The notes: generated by a model from the letters alone, not told the origin. Counted from the stretch's first letter, positions 21,273-34,597 are shown. The stretch is DNA of 64,000 nucleotides from Amyelois transitella (GCF_032362555.1 NC_083518.1:4476501-4540500), one strand, 5' to 3'. Program-made: numbers and translations.

Positions 21273-22700
21273 TGTATTTTCATCCAGATTTGAAACAGTA
21301 TATTAATCAACACACGGGCATAAGAATGGAATCTGGGATTAAAGTCGTATCCGTTTATTTTAGTTTAGTTATTTCGTTACCTAGCCAAAAAACAAAATCA
21401 AACACAGCGGCCAGCGGTCCGATCTGAGCGGCGAAATTTTTGATTTTTTGACGAATTGTTTGACGTTATTTAGTCTACCTAATGTGACTTTGACGTTTAA
21501 ATATTTTTTTTTTGTCGATCCGATGATTTCAAAGAAACTAGTAATACTTTGAATGGAAGTGAAAGTGGGAAAAAGTCTATTTTTAAAATTCTTAGTGTTT
21601 TATTATCGTTTTAGTGGACTTTTAATCCTGTAAGAATGGAGGTTCCAATTTAACCCTATAACTAGCCAATTTGATTTTCACAAAATCAAATGATAAGATA
21701 AGTGATATATTCATAGTACATACATACATACATAAAATCACGCCTCTTTCCCGGAGGGGTAGGCAGAGACTTCCTCTTTCCACTTGCTACGATCTCTATT
21801 ATATAAGCCATATATAAGCCATATTCATAGTGAGTAGAATTTTTTATTTAAGAATAGTGTGATTTATCAATCAGTACATAATTTAGTTCCATATTTTTTG
21901 TTTGATGTCGCTCTCACCCATGAATATTTATTTATAGTATACAGGTAGTTGACCGAAGCCCGTTTTATAAAATAGTACTCCGTCACTATCGATATATAGA
22001 AGTAGAAGTTCGGCTTCCTCTTTTCATTTGTTGAGTCACGGTTGAGCAAGTAATGTTTTTAAATCTGTGAGGTAAGGTAAGTACCTACCTCAAGGTATGG
22101 CTTAACGAAAGCATCTGTATTTCAATGCCAAGGTGTCATCCTGTTTAAGTATGTCAACTGTCAGGTTATTACAAATTGTCACTGTCAGGTATTGAGAAAA
22201 ATTCAAATTAAAAATATAGAACATACAAAACTAATTCTTAATACTTGTGGTTTAAAGTCTAAAACGAAGAAAATATAATAAGTTGTGGGCGGTAAAATTA
22301 AAACTTAAGCGCAGTACATATTTAATTTGTTTTATATAAATATTAAAATAATTTCCATGTAGGTAATTTTTATACTTAATTATTTATTCCGATACAAAAC
22401 CATGATTGGTGTCCATGTTCTAGCGTTTTGCTTTCTTAACATAATTGTACAAATAATATCACAAAATGAGGGTAGCTGAAAAATTATACGGGCTGATCGT
22501 TATAAATGATACCTTCAAAACTGTTTCATCCACTTTTTTTCTTTCGAGACTCCGACGGTACACGTGGTAAGTGAATTTCCCCTCATTTTACTAATAATTT
22601 CACAAATAATTTTCTTAATTTACCTACATTTATCTTACCGCAGTTGAACTGCTGTCGTATTAAACATGTATTGGTGTTTTGGTAGGCTGTTATCGCGAAA
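21273..22700. promoter_or_regulatory. Shared upstream region of ANAPC1 and the zinc-finger gene
   Basis: About 1.4 kb between two divergent start codons. A GC-richer patch at 21395-21450 probably belongs to the ANAPC1 leader or promoter. Close to the zinc-finger gene, 'gtaagtg' after 22567 and 'ttggtag' ending at 22685 could bound a 5' UTR intron. An upstream ATG at 22466 opens a short frame (MRVAEKLYGLIVINDTFKTV...) that would not join the main frame if that intron were spliced. A family B repeat lies at 21716-21812. Confidence 0.45.
21716..21812 (-). repeat. Family B dispersed repeat with (CATA)n start
   Basis: It has a 'tacatacatacataaaatca' edge followed by 'ctcccggagg'-like and 'tttccacttgctacgatct' blocks. 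Related copies lie at 34598-34680, 42155-42210 and 57623-57690. Confidence 0.65.
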
Positions 22701-25700
22701 ATGGAGCAGGGGAATATTCTTATGGAATCTAATGCGGTCTATCCAGTACTGCTCATCCCTAAAAAGTGTACCACATTGGAAACCAACTGTGAAGCAACTG
22801 ATAATGTATTCATTGAGTTGAACATAACTTCTCCTGATATTGAAGGGAATGAGATGTGTATTTACTCAGGGTTCTGCAATGTGAAATTAATAGATAGTTA
22901 TGATGTCCATCAGTTAGACTCTACAGATGATAGTGAAATAAGTTACATAGATACTACAGAACAGACTCCTCTAATTATTACTGATCCTAATAATCAAGTG
23001 GCAGTTCCTTACAACCAATCTCAAGTATGGATTGATCCTGCGAGGAGTCCGTTTGTGTACAACCAGTATGATGCCATAGAAAGACAGGAATATTCTATCC
23101 AGTGTCATCAAACTCATACAAACCATATCACTGTGGAGCAACACAACACATATATAACGCAGAATGTTTACAACTACAAGGAGTCACTTAGTTATTCTTC
23201 TGTAGAAGACTTTGAACATAAAAAGTTTAGAAAAGTACAAACGTCTGAGATACAGCAGAATAATGTTGAGGCAAATAATTTAAGCCTTTATGAAGAGGAT
23301 GAGTTTGAGTGTGGAGTGTTTCTCTCCCAGTTGCCTGAGGAAATTATTAATGAGAAAGAGAATCGGGCCAGAGAGGAGCGTAAGTTCATCGGCCTCCAAA
23401 GTGAGAATGGAGCATTAAAGCAACTTATGTCATCAGACATCCAGTCGGCTTCAAAACAGCGTAAAACCATCCTTTTTCTTGGGCATGATTCACACTGTGG
23501 CCAGACCATACAGAAGATAGCTGTGAATGACCCATCCTTGGAATGCTCAAGTTTCAGTGAAATTGACAATGAAGTAGAAATTGGTAAGTGTTTTTTTAGT
23601 TTTCAAATTATTTGTGCAACCTTTTCATTTTAAAACTCTTTACGTGATTTTTTGCAAACATTACGTCTTTATTCCTTACGTTAGTAACGTTTGATGAAAT
23701 TGGGTACAGAGTTACAATTGACCCTGAGAAATAACATTTAACTACTTAATGTTTCGAAAAATTAAGGGATTTAAAGGAGGAATGAAAAATTGTAACTGAA
23801 CTTTTTCAGCGAACAAAGTCGACACCTACAATTCCACATGTAGAATTTGAGTGGTCCGATTCTTCTCTTACTGAAACCATACACTGTATAAAAACAAAGT
23901 AACGTCAACTTTCAATTAAAAAATAAACCACATTCTAACATTTGTTTAAAAATTTCAGATAGCACCAGACCCAATAAGCCCCATCAGAAAAAGTTCCAGT
24001 GTGATAAATGCAAGCAGATATTTGACCAAATATCCACATTCAAAATGCACATGGTGGGGAACCATAAAATACGGGCACATAACTCCTCTTATGATATTGA
24101 CTCTGCATTATCAAAGGACATGAAATTCATGTGCACTGAATGTGGGAAGAGCCTTAAAACTCAGGAGAAATTCGAGATCCATTGCATGGGCCATGGTGAT
24201 CCAGAATTAGAATGTAATAAATGCCACAAAGTTTTCGCTTCAAAATTTACTCTACGCACCCATCGTAGAATCCATACTAGAAAGTACCCTTGTGGTTACT
24301 GCTCTAAGACTTACTCTGATGCTGAAGATTTGAGGTCACATGCAGCTAAGATTCACCTGATGTTTATGTGCGACACATGTGACTATGTTTCATCAAAGTA
24401 TGTTGATTTGGTTGTCCATCAGGAGTTGCACAAAGGTTTAGAATCTCAAATCAAGGAAACTGAGATTGAATTGTCTGAATCATTCATGGATGACGTTTCC
24501 GAGTCTGGTATAATAATAACTACTCCTGAAGATCCAAGTCTGAGATGGGAGCAGTGTGAGTCTACTCTATCAGCTAAATGGAGTCATACAGATTCGCCAA
24601 ATAACGCAATGTCCAAAAGTGAGGAAATAAGGAAGGCCGATTCGGTGATTGCAAAAGTGATGTCAAACAAGATGTTTCTGTTGCATTCTAAAAAGGCTAG
24701 AAGACATAAAAGATATAATAAGGTAATAAATTTTAATCTAAATATTTCGTCTTATATAGAATTTTAGTCCTTATTGCAATGACATAAAGATAAAAAATTT
24801 AATGGTCACATCCCATCTCCCTTAGTAAGATGTTATCAAATGAGCATAATAAGGCTTTGTACCACAATATATCAAATTGGATTGGATTATAAACTTTGAT
24901 GGCAACATCAGATAATCCAATTAAGAAGAATATGTTAAGATCATTTTATTTATTTCTCAAAAATTTAAGACTAAGTAGGTATTCAATTTAATGGTGTGAC
25001 TTCCCATGACAGCATAGCCCCGGGCAAAATCCAAAAAAAATAACCTGTGTCTTAATTGTTTGAAATAAAAATAAGTTACATTACATACTTTGTTACCGTT
25101 AACACATAACTTACACACATTCTTTTAGACCTGCGACGTCTGTCTCAAAGTGTTCGATCGCATCGGAGATCTCAAGCGCCACCTCATCGAGCACGTGATC
25201 CGCTGTACCCTGGCCAAGACTCCGGTCAGCGTCAACGGCACCCTCAACATCGTCTGCGAGGTCTGCCAAGCCGAAACCTTCTCCAAAATAGACAGGTACA
25301 AGGCCCATTTGCGCGAACACGCCAAACTAACCCTATACAAATGCACGTTCTGCGACAAATCTTTCAGCGACTCCAGCAATTTCTCAAAACACAAAAAAAT
25401 ACACGGCACCACCTATTTGCAATGCGATTTGTGCCAAAGGAAATTCAACTCTAAAAAAATGATCACCCAACATATGGAGTATCACAATAGAAATACTCCA
25501 GTTAAATGCAAGTTTTGCAACAAAATATTCCATTTTGAATCTATGTTAAACAAGCATATAAAATGTGCTCATACTAGGGAGTTGTCAAACAGGTTCAAAT
25601 GCAGATTTTGTAATGATTATTTCAAGACTTTGAAAGAGAAGTGGGATCATGAATGGAGTATTCATAATGTGAGAAAAATGATTGTCGACTGTTTGATTTG

Positions 25701-25818
25701 CGGCTCAAAGTTTAGGAAATACTCTGAGCTGAAAAGGCACTGTTTGGACTTCCATGATATGAATATACCTCCTGCTAAGAAATTGTTAAAAAATAAGAGG
25801 TACTCTACGGGCGATTAG
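22701..25818 (+). CDS. C2H2 zinc-finger protein, twelve fingers, three exons
   Basis: A probable nuclear DNA-binding protein of unknown target. Exons: 22701-23583, 23959-24722 and 25129-25818, all GT-AG and in phase, giving 778 residues. Residues 1-294 (exon 1) are acidic, rich in Asn/Gln/Ser and without a recognisable domain; no ZAD or BTB is seen. Exon 2 has five C2H2 fingers from about residue 307 (FQCDKCKQIF, FMCTECGKSL, LECNKCHKVF, YPCGYCSKTY, FMCDTCDYVS), then an acidic Ser-rich linker and a basic patch (KKARRHKRYNK). Exon 3 (from residue 550) has seven more, starting at TCDVCLKVF, whose lead-in residue comes from exon 2, and ending at VDCLICGSKF. One finger, CEVCQAETFSKIDRYKAH, has a longer Cys-His spacing. 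The ATG at 22701 opens the longest frame. Transcription is divergent from ANAPC1. Many such genes exist in insects, so I cannot assign an orthologue. Confidence 0.93.
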
Positions 25819-28020
25819 GCCCACTTTTATGTATATTTTTATTTATTTTTGGAAGGCAGGTCCTATTTTGCAGGTATTATGGTACTTTATAAAAACTACA
25901 TTTTGAATATTATCATATTTATATTGTTTTCACCGAAATACAAATTTCTTATTTTTTGTGGATTTGTGTATTTATATAATGAGAAACCAGTGAGAAAACC
26001 TGATGTATAAAGCTGTAGTAGATAAATATGCATATACGTATTTTTGTTACTTGTATTTCGTAATACACGATTTATCCAATTAACCTAGATTGTGAGAAAA
26101 CAGTGAGAAATATACACTTTTTTTTATTTAATTATTTATATTTGTAAGGCATTAGACTGATCTCTTTTTCTAAAGTATATCAATAAAAAAATTATTTATT
26201 TATTGATACAGTAAGTGAGATATCAAAATAAACCATAAATATTAGTGTGTCAACAATTTAATACAGTAAGGTGCTCTAGTATTAGTTTTAAGTATGTATA
26301 AGATGTTGTAACAGGATATGAATATCATGAAATTAAACAAGAACAAGGAATCCAAAGACTAATTTAAAATAAATGTAGGTAATAAAAAACATGAATTTTA
26401 CTTGTGTTACGATCATAGATGGCCTGACTCAATATATTTTATTCGGCTAAATTAGGAAAATCTTTAGGGATTGTATGATTTTCATGTGCCACATACATCA
26501 TACAAATGATAATTTTACAACAATGAAATCAAGATCAAGCTTAAGTCATAGAATTATAAAAAAATGTGTTCGTTATTTATATTCAAGTAATTACCTATAC
26601 TTCTCAAATAATGTTAAAAAGACAACATTTTTATTGTTTGAGAAACAAACGAGAAATTGAAAATAGAAAGTATGAGGTAATTAGAACTGAGTTAAGGTAT
26701 TAGGTACTATTACTGTTTATCCAAATACTATATTAAACATCTCTATAACCATAATCCAAAGGAAAAATTTCATATCAATGAAATTTTTGTTCAGGACAAA
26801 ACATGTATGCTCATACTTGTATTATGTTATATAATTTAATCCAGTCACACCATTGGTATGATTGAAGTGGCATTCGATCATATTATTCATTTAATTTATC
26901 GAAAAGAAAAGCATTTAAATAAGCATTTATCTGATTTACAGGAAAGTAGAATTCGGAATACACAATCTTCAGAAAGGCCATAGGCAATATTACTGTGTCA
27001 AGTCGTGACATTATTTATTTTTTGTTATTATCATAGTTTTATTTAGATCTGTAATTTTAAAATCAAAGCTGGTGGCGGTATTTTTTTAACTTAAGCCGGG
27101 CTATTTATGAGTAAAATCATTAAAATGCACATTAAAATTAAGAGTAAGCCATGCTGAATAATGTTCCGTACAAATACAAGTTACGATAATTATTTGATAG
27201 TTTATTTATTATAATATTATTTTTTAATGGTGTCTATATCCCTTGCGGGTTAGACAGAGCCAACAGCCTTGAAAAGCCTGAAAGGCCACGTTCAGCTGCA
27301 TGGCTTAATGATGTGATTGGGATTCAAATTCAATTTGAATTGGACAAGTTGCAAGCCCATCGCCTACAATAAATCAGGTTGTAATAAATCAGGGAAATTG
27401 ACACACATATATACAGTTCATGTTGCCAATTATATTTTACTTAAGTCTTGTTACAATTTCTACAGGGGGTTCTAGATTAACTATTAAATGCGGACCTAAA
27501 CCTACCATAGATTGTAAATGATTAACATGAGATTGATTACAAAGACTGATTGTAGCAAGGTTGGATAAGTTTTAGTATCATAAATTTTTTGTTACTTTTT
27601 TAAATTACGGACTGTTGTTTATTTATTTAGTAACAGGTTGTATTATAATTATAAAAAAAAATGATTTATATAACAGAGTTTTCTGATCTCGCAGTTTAGT
27701 TGTTGTTGATTTTTTATGTTTAAACTTGTGAAATAAAGTTTATAAGTTTACCTATAGTATATAATTTTGTAACTGTTGTTGTTTTTACTTTTAAATAAAT
27801 CACGAGATGAAATGTTTTTGAAGTTAAATTTTTTATATTGTCTGGGAAAGCTTTGAAAGTGAACTTTTGTGTTAAAATAATGTGTGAAGTGTTTTATGGT
27901 AAGTAGTGTTGAAAGATTTAACGTAGTTAACGTAGATGTTATGATGAGTATCTAAACTATTCATTTTATCCACAGGATGCACACTTATCTATTAAACACC
28001 CACACAATATGTAATGACAA
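25819..28020. other. 3' flank of the zinc-finger gene, no further gene seen
   Basis: The first AATAAA after the zinc-finger stop is at 26182-26187, giving a 3' UTR of roughly 370 bases; more AATAAA motifs follow. The remainder is AT-rich, with one family A repeat (27228-27372) and no exon I can recognise. Confidence 0.5.
27228..27372 (-). repeat. Family A dispersed repeat, partial
   Basis: It reads 'ctatatcccttgcgggttag', then 'ggccacgttcagctgcatgg' and 'gcaagcccatcgcctac', the minus-strand view of the element best seen at 32855-33136. A 'tcaaattcaatttgaattgg' palindrome lies inside it. Confidence 0.8.
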
Positions 28021-28029
28021 GTGTTTTAC

Positions 28030-28530
28030 AAGCGTTAAAATATTTTAAGGCTTTCTGGCGCCACAGTCAGAAATCGGCTGACATGACGGATATCACAGAA
28101 CATTAGTTCCATCTTTATACAGCTCGCATCCCAACATTGCCGGTCCAGTACTCAAGTTGAGATGGCTGCAATCGAATGCAACCAGCAATGTAGTTTGAAC
28201 ATGAGTTGGGCAGAGCATTTCGCAGGCGAATACGGCGTTGTATACACAAGCGGTATTCTCGGGCCGACCTTGGCGTCCGCGCATGCGTACACCGCGTCAC
28301 CTGCCACATCCAAGCGGTCAGGCCACATTGGATTTCCACTTTTCCAGTTCGCGACAACGCGCCGCGCCGGCTGCGTCTTCACGGCTTCGCACGCAGAAAA
28401 AAAAACGCGGTCGCGTGCTCTGCTACAAAAAAGTAATCAATCATCAATAAAAAATAATAACAGCTGATATAAAACTGTGCGTACTGTTTATCGCTCGCTG
28501 TGGGCGCGGTGTTTCAAAAAGGTCAGTAAT
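28030..28530. promoter_or_regulatory. CpG-rich block with TATA motif; possible promoter or leader exon
   Basis: Base composition jumps well above the flanking AT-rich DNA, with many CG dinucleotides between about 28215 and 28430. ATATAAAA at 28467-28474 lies about 47 bases before a possible donor ('tcaaaaaggtcagtaat', near 28520). Short frames exist on both strands, but none resembles a known protein. It could be the promoter and non-coding first exon of norpA, whose first coding exon has an upstream acceptor at 50787, or an unrelated non-coding transcript. Confidence 0.3.
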
Positions 28531-30359
28531 AATGGCAATAATCTACTAAGCTGTCACGTTTTGTCAATTCAATACGCTGTTAATAGGCTGAATCCATACA
28601 GGGTTAGTTTGACTGTTTGTGAGATTGACGCCGTACTCTTAGCTATAACGTTTGCTTTATTGCTTCTAGTAATGGAACGGTTATACTTGTACCTACATAC
28701 ACACTGCACACCACTCCACTGGAGATGTTTCACTTAAAATTCCATTCGATTCAGTGATCTGAAGGATTTCTTTGTCTAAACAATTTTTGTTTAGTAGTAA
28801 GTTCGGGCGTAGATCTAGCGCTGCTGCATTTATTTTTAAATTTATCTATAGAGGAAAACGGTTGATAAGTACCATACTGAATAATACCAACTGCGATAGC
28901 CTCTCAACGGTCAAATATGGATTATTATTACTGAAATCAACTTGAATGACCCTTTTAATCTGGGTGATAACTATTTTTATTTAATTTCTATGTATTATCT
29001 CACCAGTAAAGTTACCAGAATAAATGAACGTGACCTCTTAAATCTAGAGATAACTTTTGTTTCTATATTAGGTATAATTCGAGTACAGTCACCAAAATAA
29101 ATATGAGTGAGAAACATTTAATAAATCTGATCTCTATAAGTTGGTAGTCGCTACTGATAAGGGGTCAAATTTCTACATTGCTCTCATTACATACATTATC
29201 AGAACGTTCATATTGACGCTTGCTGTCGATGTTAACGAATATTTGTTAATTTTGGCAAAAGGGTGTCAAGTACTAAGCAATCAATGTAAACAAACATGGG
29301 ATGGTATCAACCTTGGAACCGCATGTAGGATCATCTTCCGTTTAGATTATTTTTACAAAAAAAAAAACACATGCATTTTTACAGTAGTTAGGTATTTATG
29401 CATAGATCGTAATAACCGTGTGATATACTATATGTAGTTGTTAACGTATATATGTATGAACTTAAATGGAGGAATCTTTTTTCCATAACAAACAGACCTA
29501 TAATTTCAACTTGAAATGAATTTGTAAATTAAAGGAATCAAATAATGCACTTAAATGTTCATATTTTTAGTGCGGACTGTACGCAAATAGGTTTCAGTAG
29601 CGACGCGCAACAATTCGACACAAAAGTAGATAAAAGGTTTGTTTTAATTAAATGTAAAATATTCGGCGTTCGCTTCTGAATAAACAGAGGTAAATTCTCT
29701 TATTTTCTGGCGATTCTCATTTATTTTTGTTTTCATTGTATTCCATACATATTTATTCTTTTCACCGGAGTTATAGATAGGAATTCTTTTACCGGCTTGT
29801 TTATACAGGGTGTAGCACTGAAAATATGATCATTTGACTAAACAACCATCGCTTTGATGTCAGCATTTTTGACGAGCTTACTTTTTCTAAATAACTTTAT
29901 TTTTTAAGATAAAAATATGCAAAGGATATCCGTGTTCCTGAATAAATGAAATCAAAAGTTGTATTGTATTGTAATAGCAGGAGAGTTAAATCTTAATATA
30001 ATTTCTATGACAATAAATTAATAACCGGTACAAAAGACCAAAATAAATGTTTGTATTTTTAACAAAATTATGTAAGAGGTTTTTGACCGCGTTCAAAGCT
30101 ATTTAATTTTTGTAGTCAGTCGAAACAAAATTATCGCCATATTTAACCCGCAATTCGTCAGTTCCACAAATAATATTGATAGTTTATTTATATTAAACAC
30201 GGCCACCGGCGTAACCTCGTCTTCGTTTGATAACGGATCAAGATATGAGTAATACGCTTTTATATCGTGTCGATAATATAATATATTGTACCTTTATCCA
30301 ATAGTATTCGGCTGAGCAGCGTTCGGGAAGATGCGTAGTGTGTTCTCCTCAAAAATACC

Positions 30360-30600
30360 TCAATGTCTAAAGACTATCTACCCCTAGATACCCCAGTGCG
30401 TGTTGACTGTGATGTCCTACGGTGCCGAGATGTGATCTCTAACCTCTTAAATAGGCCTAGGGTCACTCAGCGTGCAATGGAGAAAGCTATGCTCGGTGTT
30501 TCTCTGCGAGATTGAATCAGAATTAAGGAGATCCATAGACGAACGAAAGTAACCGTCATAGCAGCTCAAATCTAAACAAAGTGGATGGTGGAGGGTTTAT
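30360..30600 (+). pseudogene. Dead non-LTR retrotransposon (RT C-terminus)
   Basis: Across frameshifts and stops the remnant reads VLTVMSYGAEM, then RVTQRAMEKAMLGVSLRD and KEIHRRTKVT, and a KWMV-like block. These match the conserved C-terminal region of insect 'endonuclease-reverse transcriptase' LINEs (probably RTE-like). It is not functional. Confidence 0.75.
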
Positions 30601-31009
30601 GCTTATATGAGTATCGATGGACAACATTTCTGTATAATCTGTTGATTCCAGCCAATCAAAATCCACTGAAAATTCGCCTCTACTTACCGCATCTTAGAGT
30701 TTAATGCAGGTAACCCGATGTACCTAATTTCTTTATAGCAGCAACATATAGCAATAAAGTACCTATGTATGTAGTTACTTGATTGAGAGTAAAAATAAAA
30801 CTCGAGTGCTTTTAATTTGTATAGTATTTGTTCGGTGGATATACAGAAGGAACGTGCTTTAAATAAGTACAATTAAATTTAAACAACTAATTTAAATTAT
30901 CTATATAACCAAACATAAAGATCTTCAATCTCTAACTGTAGACGTAGAAGACGTCAAAAGTACAAATCACTCACAACTAGTGTCAAAATCAATTTTTCAT
31001 CTGTAATCC

Positions 31010-31185
31010 TTCGCAATAAAACAGTTGAAGCCGTTTGTAAGTATCTGTGTGTGTGTGTGTTTGTGATTATTTAATGCAAAAACTACTTAACAGATTTTAA
31101 TCAAATTTTGAGGTAATGTAGCTATGTCATTGGAAATGAATTTTGTAGAGATTTGAGGCGTAAGAACTCTGGGGCAACAGCTAAA
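31010..31185 (+). repeat. Helitron-like remnant with (GT)n
   Basis: A (GT)n run at 31043-31058 is followed by 'aactacttaacagattttaa' and 'tgaggtaatgtagctatg', the decayed inner part of the element family seen at 36646-36875. Confidence 0.4.
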
Positions 31186-32854
31186 TTATCATATAATAAT
31201 CATATTTTAATTATGATTGTATGCCGTAACTACAGGCCGTAACATATATATGTATATATATACTCGTAAATATGTCAATTGATATAACACATGTTATAAG
31301 AGTTTGTTTTAAATGCTTGACCATGCAACATTTAATACACAATGTAATGAGATAACAATATGTAATAATTACGAAGTTCACTTAGATCAAGGTTAATCAT
31401 TCGTACAAGAATGATGTGTGCTTTCCCACGGACTAATCGTTTTTATTATCCTTTTTATGTCTTGGAATAAACAATAACAAAAGCTATGTGTCCTTAATTT
31501 TTTAATTGGATTAAAGTACTTGTCCTTGTATCTATCACGCCCGTGGAATAGTTAGGTATGTAGTCCACTGAACATGTTTTATTGCTTTTGGTTTGAATCA
31601 TCTTGATAGATTCACGGAGTTAAATCCAAATTCTGTAGGTACATATTTTTATAAAGAGAAAATATTAGTATTTATGTTTGTAATAAATAAACTCAAAACT
31701 CAAAACTTATTTTGTCTAATTTTGACACAAAGATAGAATGCCGTCAGAAGTAACACATGCAATTATATTTTTATCATAGCCTTTTGTCTGAAAATTCTAA
31801 TGGGATTCTAGAGAACCCCCACGTAAAGTCCTACAATAAAGTAGATTCGCTTCGTCTTTCTTTGTACCATTTTATTTAATTTCCAGGCTGATTGATTTAC
31901 TGGTTATGAAGAAAAATAGCCAGCTAGCAAATTTGGGATTATTACAAGCTACTACTCTAAGAATTTTAATACCATTTATATGTGTAACTTGTTTCACAAT
32001 TAGATCAGTACACTTTGATGCGAATATTGCAGAGAATAGACCGCTAGCGAAGCGTAACCCCTGACCCGTACTCTATCTGGATACAGCTATAGACTCGTAA
32101 ATAACACAATCACTGATCCAAGAAATAAATCAACGTAGCATGACACTATAAAGGGATTTATATTTATAGAGAGACGGATTGGAATCGGAGTAAAATTGTC
32201 CCCTTCAAAGCCGTGATGGCTAGGTTCCCTAGATAATAAAATTAGAACTGCACTAGGGTTAGTCAACTGTCCGTAAAATGTATTTACAATTTTCATCTTA
32301 AATGCTAAATAGAAAGGAATATTAAGTTCGTTACTTATTATGCAAGAAATGTAGGCATTTTGTACATTTTGTGAGACGTTTAAAAAGCACCAAATTATAA
32401 TGCTGTCATTTGACCACCATCTGACGATTCAGTCCCGTAGGAATTTTAGAAAAAGTTTCCTATGTAGGTCAGCCAAAGCCGTTTATCCGATAGAGCGTGA
32501 AGGGGTGGCTCATGTTCATTAACCCAGCCTCATTAACTGCGTTCAGGGTTTTCAAAATGATCTTCAATTCTTAGTTCCTTTTATCCTTTATTTCATAGTA
32601 AGTAGTAAATACCACTATGGAGAGGAGCCCGGAGTCCGCCCATGATCACGAATCCGGAAAATGCAAATATTACATACACACCTACTTTACAAATTCCTTT
32701 CAGTATGTAAAATATTGAGTACACCTTATACGAGTATGCAGCAATGCACGGAATTTTCTTTGTAGTACAAATATTGTTCAGTCACACAAAATTATCTTAG
32801 GCATCCGCGAAACATTGCCTTGGATAAAATTTCTACCCAAAGCCCTATATATAT

Positions 32855-33136
32855 ACGCTTTGTGGTTCCCGGCACCAAAAGAAAAAAGAATAGGACCACT
32901 CTATCCCTTTCCCATGGATGTCGTAAAAGGCGACTAAGGGACAGGCTTATAAACTTGGGATTCTTCTTTTAAGCGAATAGCTAGCAACCTGTCAGCTTAT
33001 ATGAATCTCAGTTCTATCAGTAAGCCAAACAGCTGAAAGTGGCCTTTCAGTATTTTCAAGAATGTTGACTCTGTCTACCCCGCAAGGGTTATAGACGTGA
33101 TAATATGAATGTATATATATATATATATATATATAG
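32855..33136 (+). repeat. Family A dispersed repeat, near full length
   Basis: It starts 'gtggttcccggcaccaaaag', continues with 'tcccatggatgtcgtaaaag', 'aaacttgggattcttctttt' and 'gccaaacagctgaaagtggc', and ends 'tctaccccgcaagggttata' plus a (TA)n tail at 33111-33134. No tRNA-like boxes or coding frame are seen. At least fifteen related copies lie in this window. Confidence 0.85.
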
Positions 33137-33819
33137 AAGAATGTAGAGAGCTTACTGTGTGAAGCAAAAAACCCACAGTTTCGACCGCGTGAAAAGTACC
33201 TTATGTATTTCTCTTCACTCTACATCATTATATCAATGCAAAATTACATGGAGATCGTTTTAGTGGTTGGACATAAAATTTATTGTAAATGTTTCATTAA
33301 TTAATAATAAAATTATTAATTAAATGTACAAACAAACAACTTTCACATTTATATTAAAAAAATATTTTCATAGATCCCCACAAATTATCTCACGAAGCGT
33401 GAAAAAATGCGCTCAAGAGTAAAATTTCGAATCCACAATCAAAATGCAAACGCTCGTTTAGCTATGCAGCCGAAAAATGCATTTTTCCTGAATTTCGCGG
33501 AACAGGGGCGACGTGTGAGCCAATATTTGTTTACATTTTGCATATTTTTCCGCGGGACCGTTTTAAAATTTGTAAATAATGGTGTTTTGTTGTTTGTGGT
33601 TAGTTTGGGTATATAAACATAGTAGGTGCGGTCGTAAATAAACACAATTATATTGTTCATAGGAAACATAAGCCATTATAATGTGGCCTAGTTTTTAATT
33701 CACATTCAACGTATGATATCAGTTTATTTGTATATTTGTAAAAACAACTCGTTTAAATATATCTTTTATGTTTATGGGTTGGTAGCGAGGAGAAAACATA
33801 GTATGTGCGAACATTCTCT

Positions 33820-33968
33820 TTCCGTGCAGATGGTAAAAGTTAATCAAAAGCAAGACTTGGGATTCTTTTAGGCGATGGGTAAGCTAACTATCGCTGAGCT
33901 GAGCCAATATTTTCGAGACTGGCCGCTGTCCGCCCCGTCAGGGACAGTCTTAATATATATGTACCTAT
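33820..33968 (+). repeat. Family A dispersed repeat, diverged
   Basis: It retains 'cttgggattcttttaggcga' and 'ccccgtcagggacag', but the middle is decayed. Confidence 0.6.
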
Positions 33969-34597
33969 GTAAAAACAACTCACATCACAAAAGTTTCTAT
34001 CTTTGGCAAAACTAACCACTTATCTGAATGTGTGTCTTGTGTTGTGTTCTGCAATATCAAAAGGTAAGTGAATCGCCGACCAGATAATCTCGACTTCGCA
34101 GTTTAACTACTGTCCCGACTCCCAGGGGATTAAGAGCTTTCTCGTACATCTAAACTGGACGAATGTGTCGAGACTCACTCAAATAGAAAGAACTATTTGA
34201 TTTACACTATATATTTAATTCTATATACTTTTATAAGAAGGCCTCGTATAACCGGTGAAATTATTCATATTCTAGGGTAGGTTTTGGTTTTCCCTTAGGT
34301 GACTGAGGTCAGACGGCACCCGCTTTGGGTAAAAACAAGTTACCAAGTCACATCGCCTTGGATAGGATAGGAGTAGCGGACCCCCGGATCTGCAGCAGGG
34401 CGCTCTGAATGTAACCGGGAATATATTTGGAACACTTTTAAGAAAAGATCTTTCAGTGTTCGCAGTTTGAGCCCTTAGTAGGTACTATGCTTTGAAGCCG
34501 GCATCTTAATAATAGGAGTATAAAATCATCTCTGAAACACAAATTCGTCAAATGGTTTGATAGCTGCAGAGCGTGCAAAAATATACCCTCAACTACA

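Noticed and set aside
25150..25818. Separate zinc-finger gene starting inside exon 3
   Set aside because: There is no ATG at the start. The exon is preceded by a proper acceptor and joins exon 2 in phase, completing a finger.
28162..28467. Open frame of 101 codons in the CpG-rich block
   Set aside because: Frames are open on both strands, as expected in GC-rich DNA. The product is Ala/Ser/Thr-rich low complexity with no recognisable motif, so I kept the block as a possible regulatory region.
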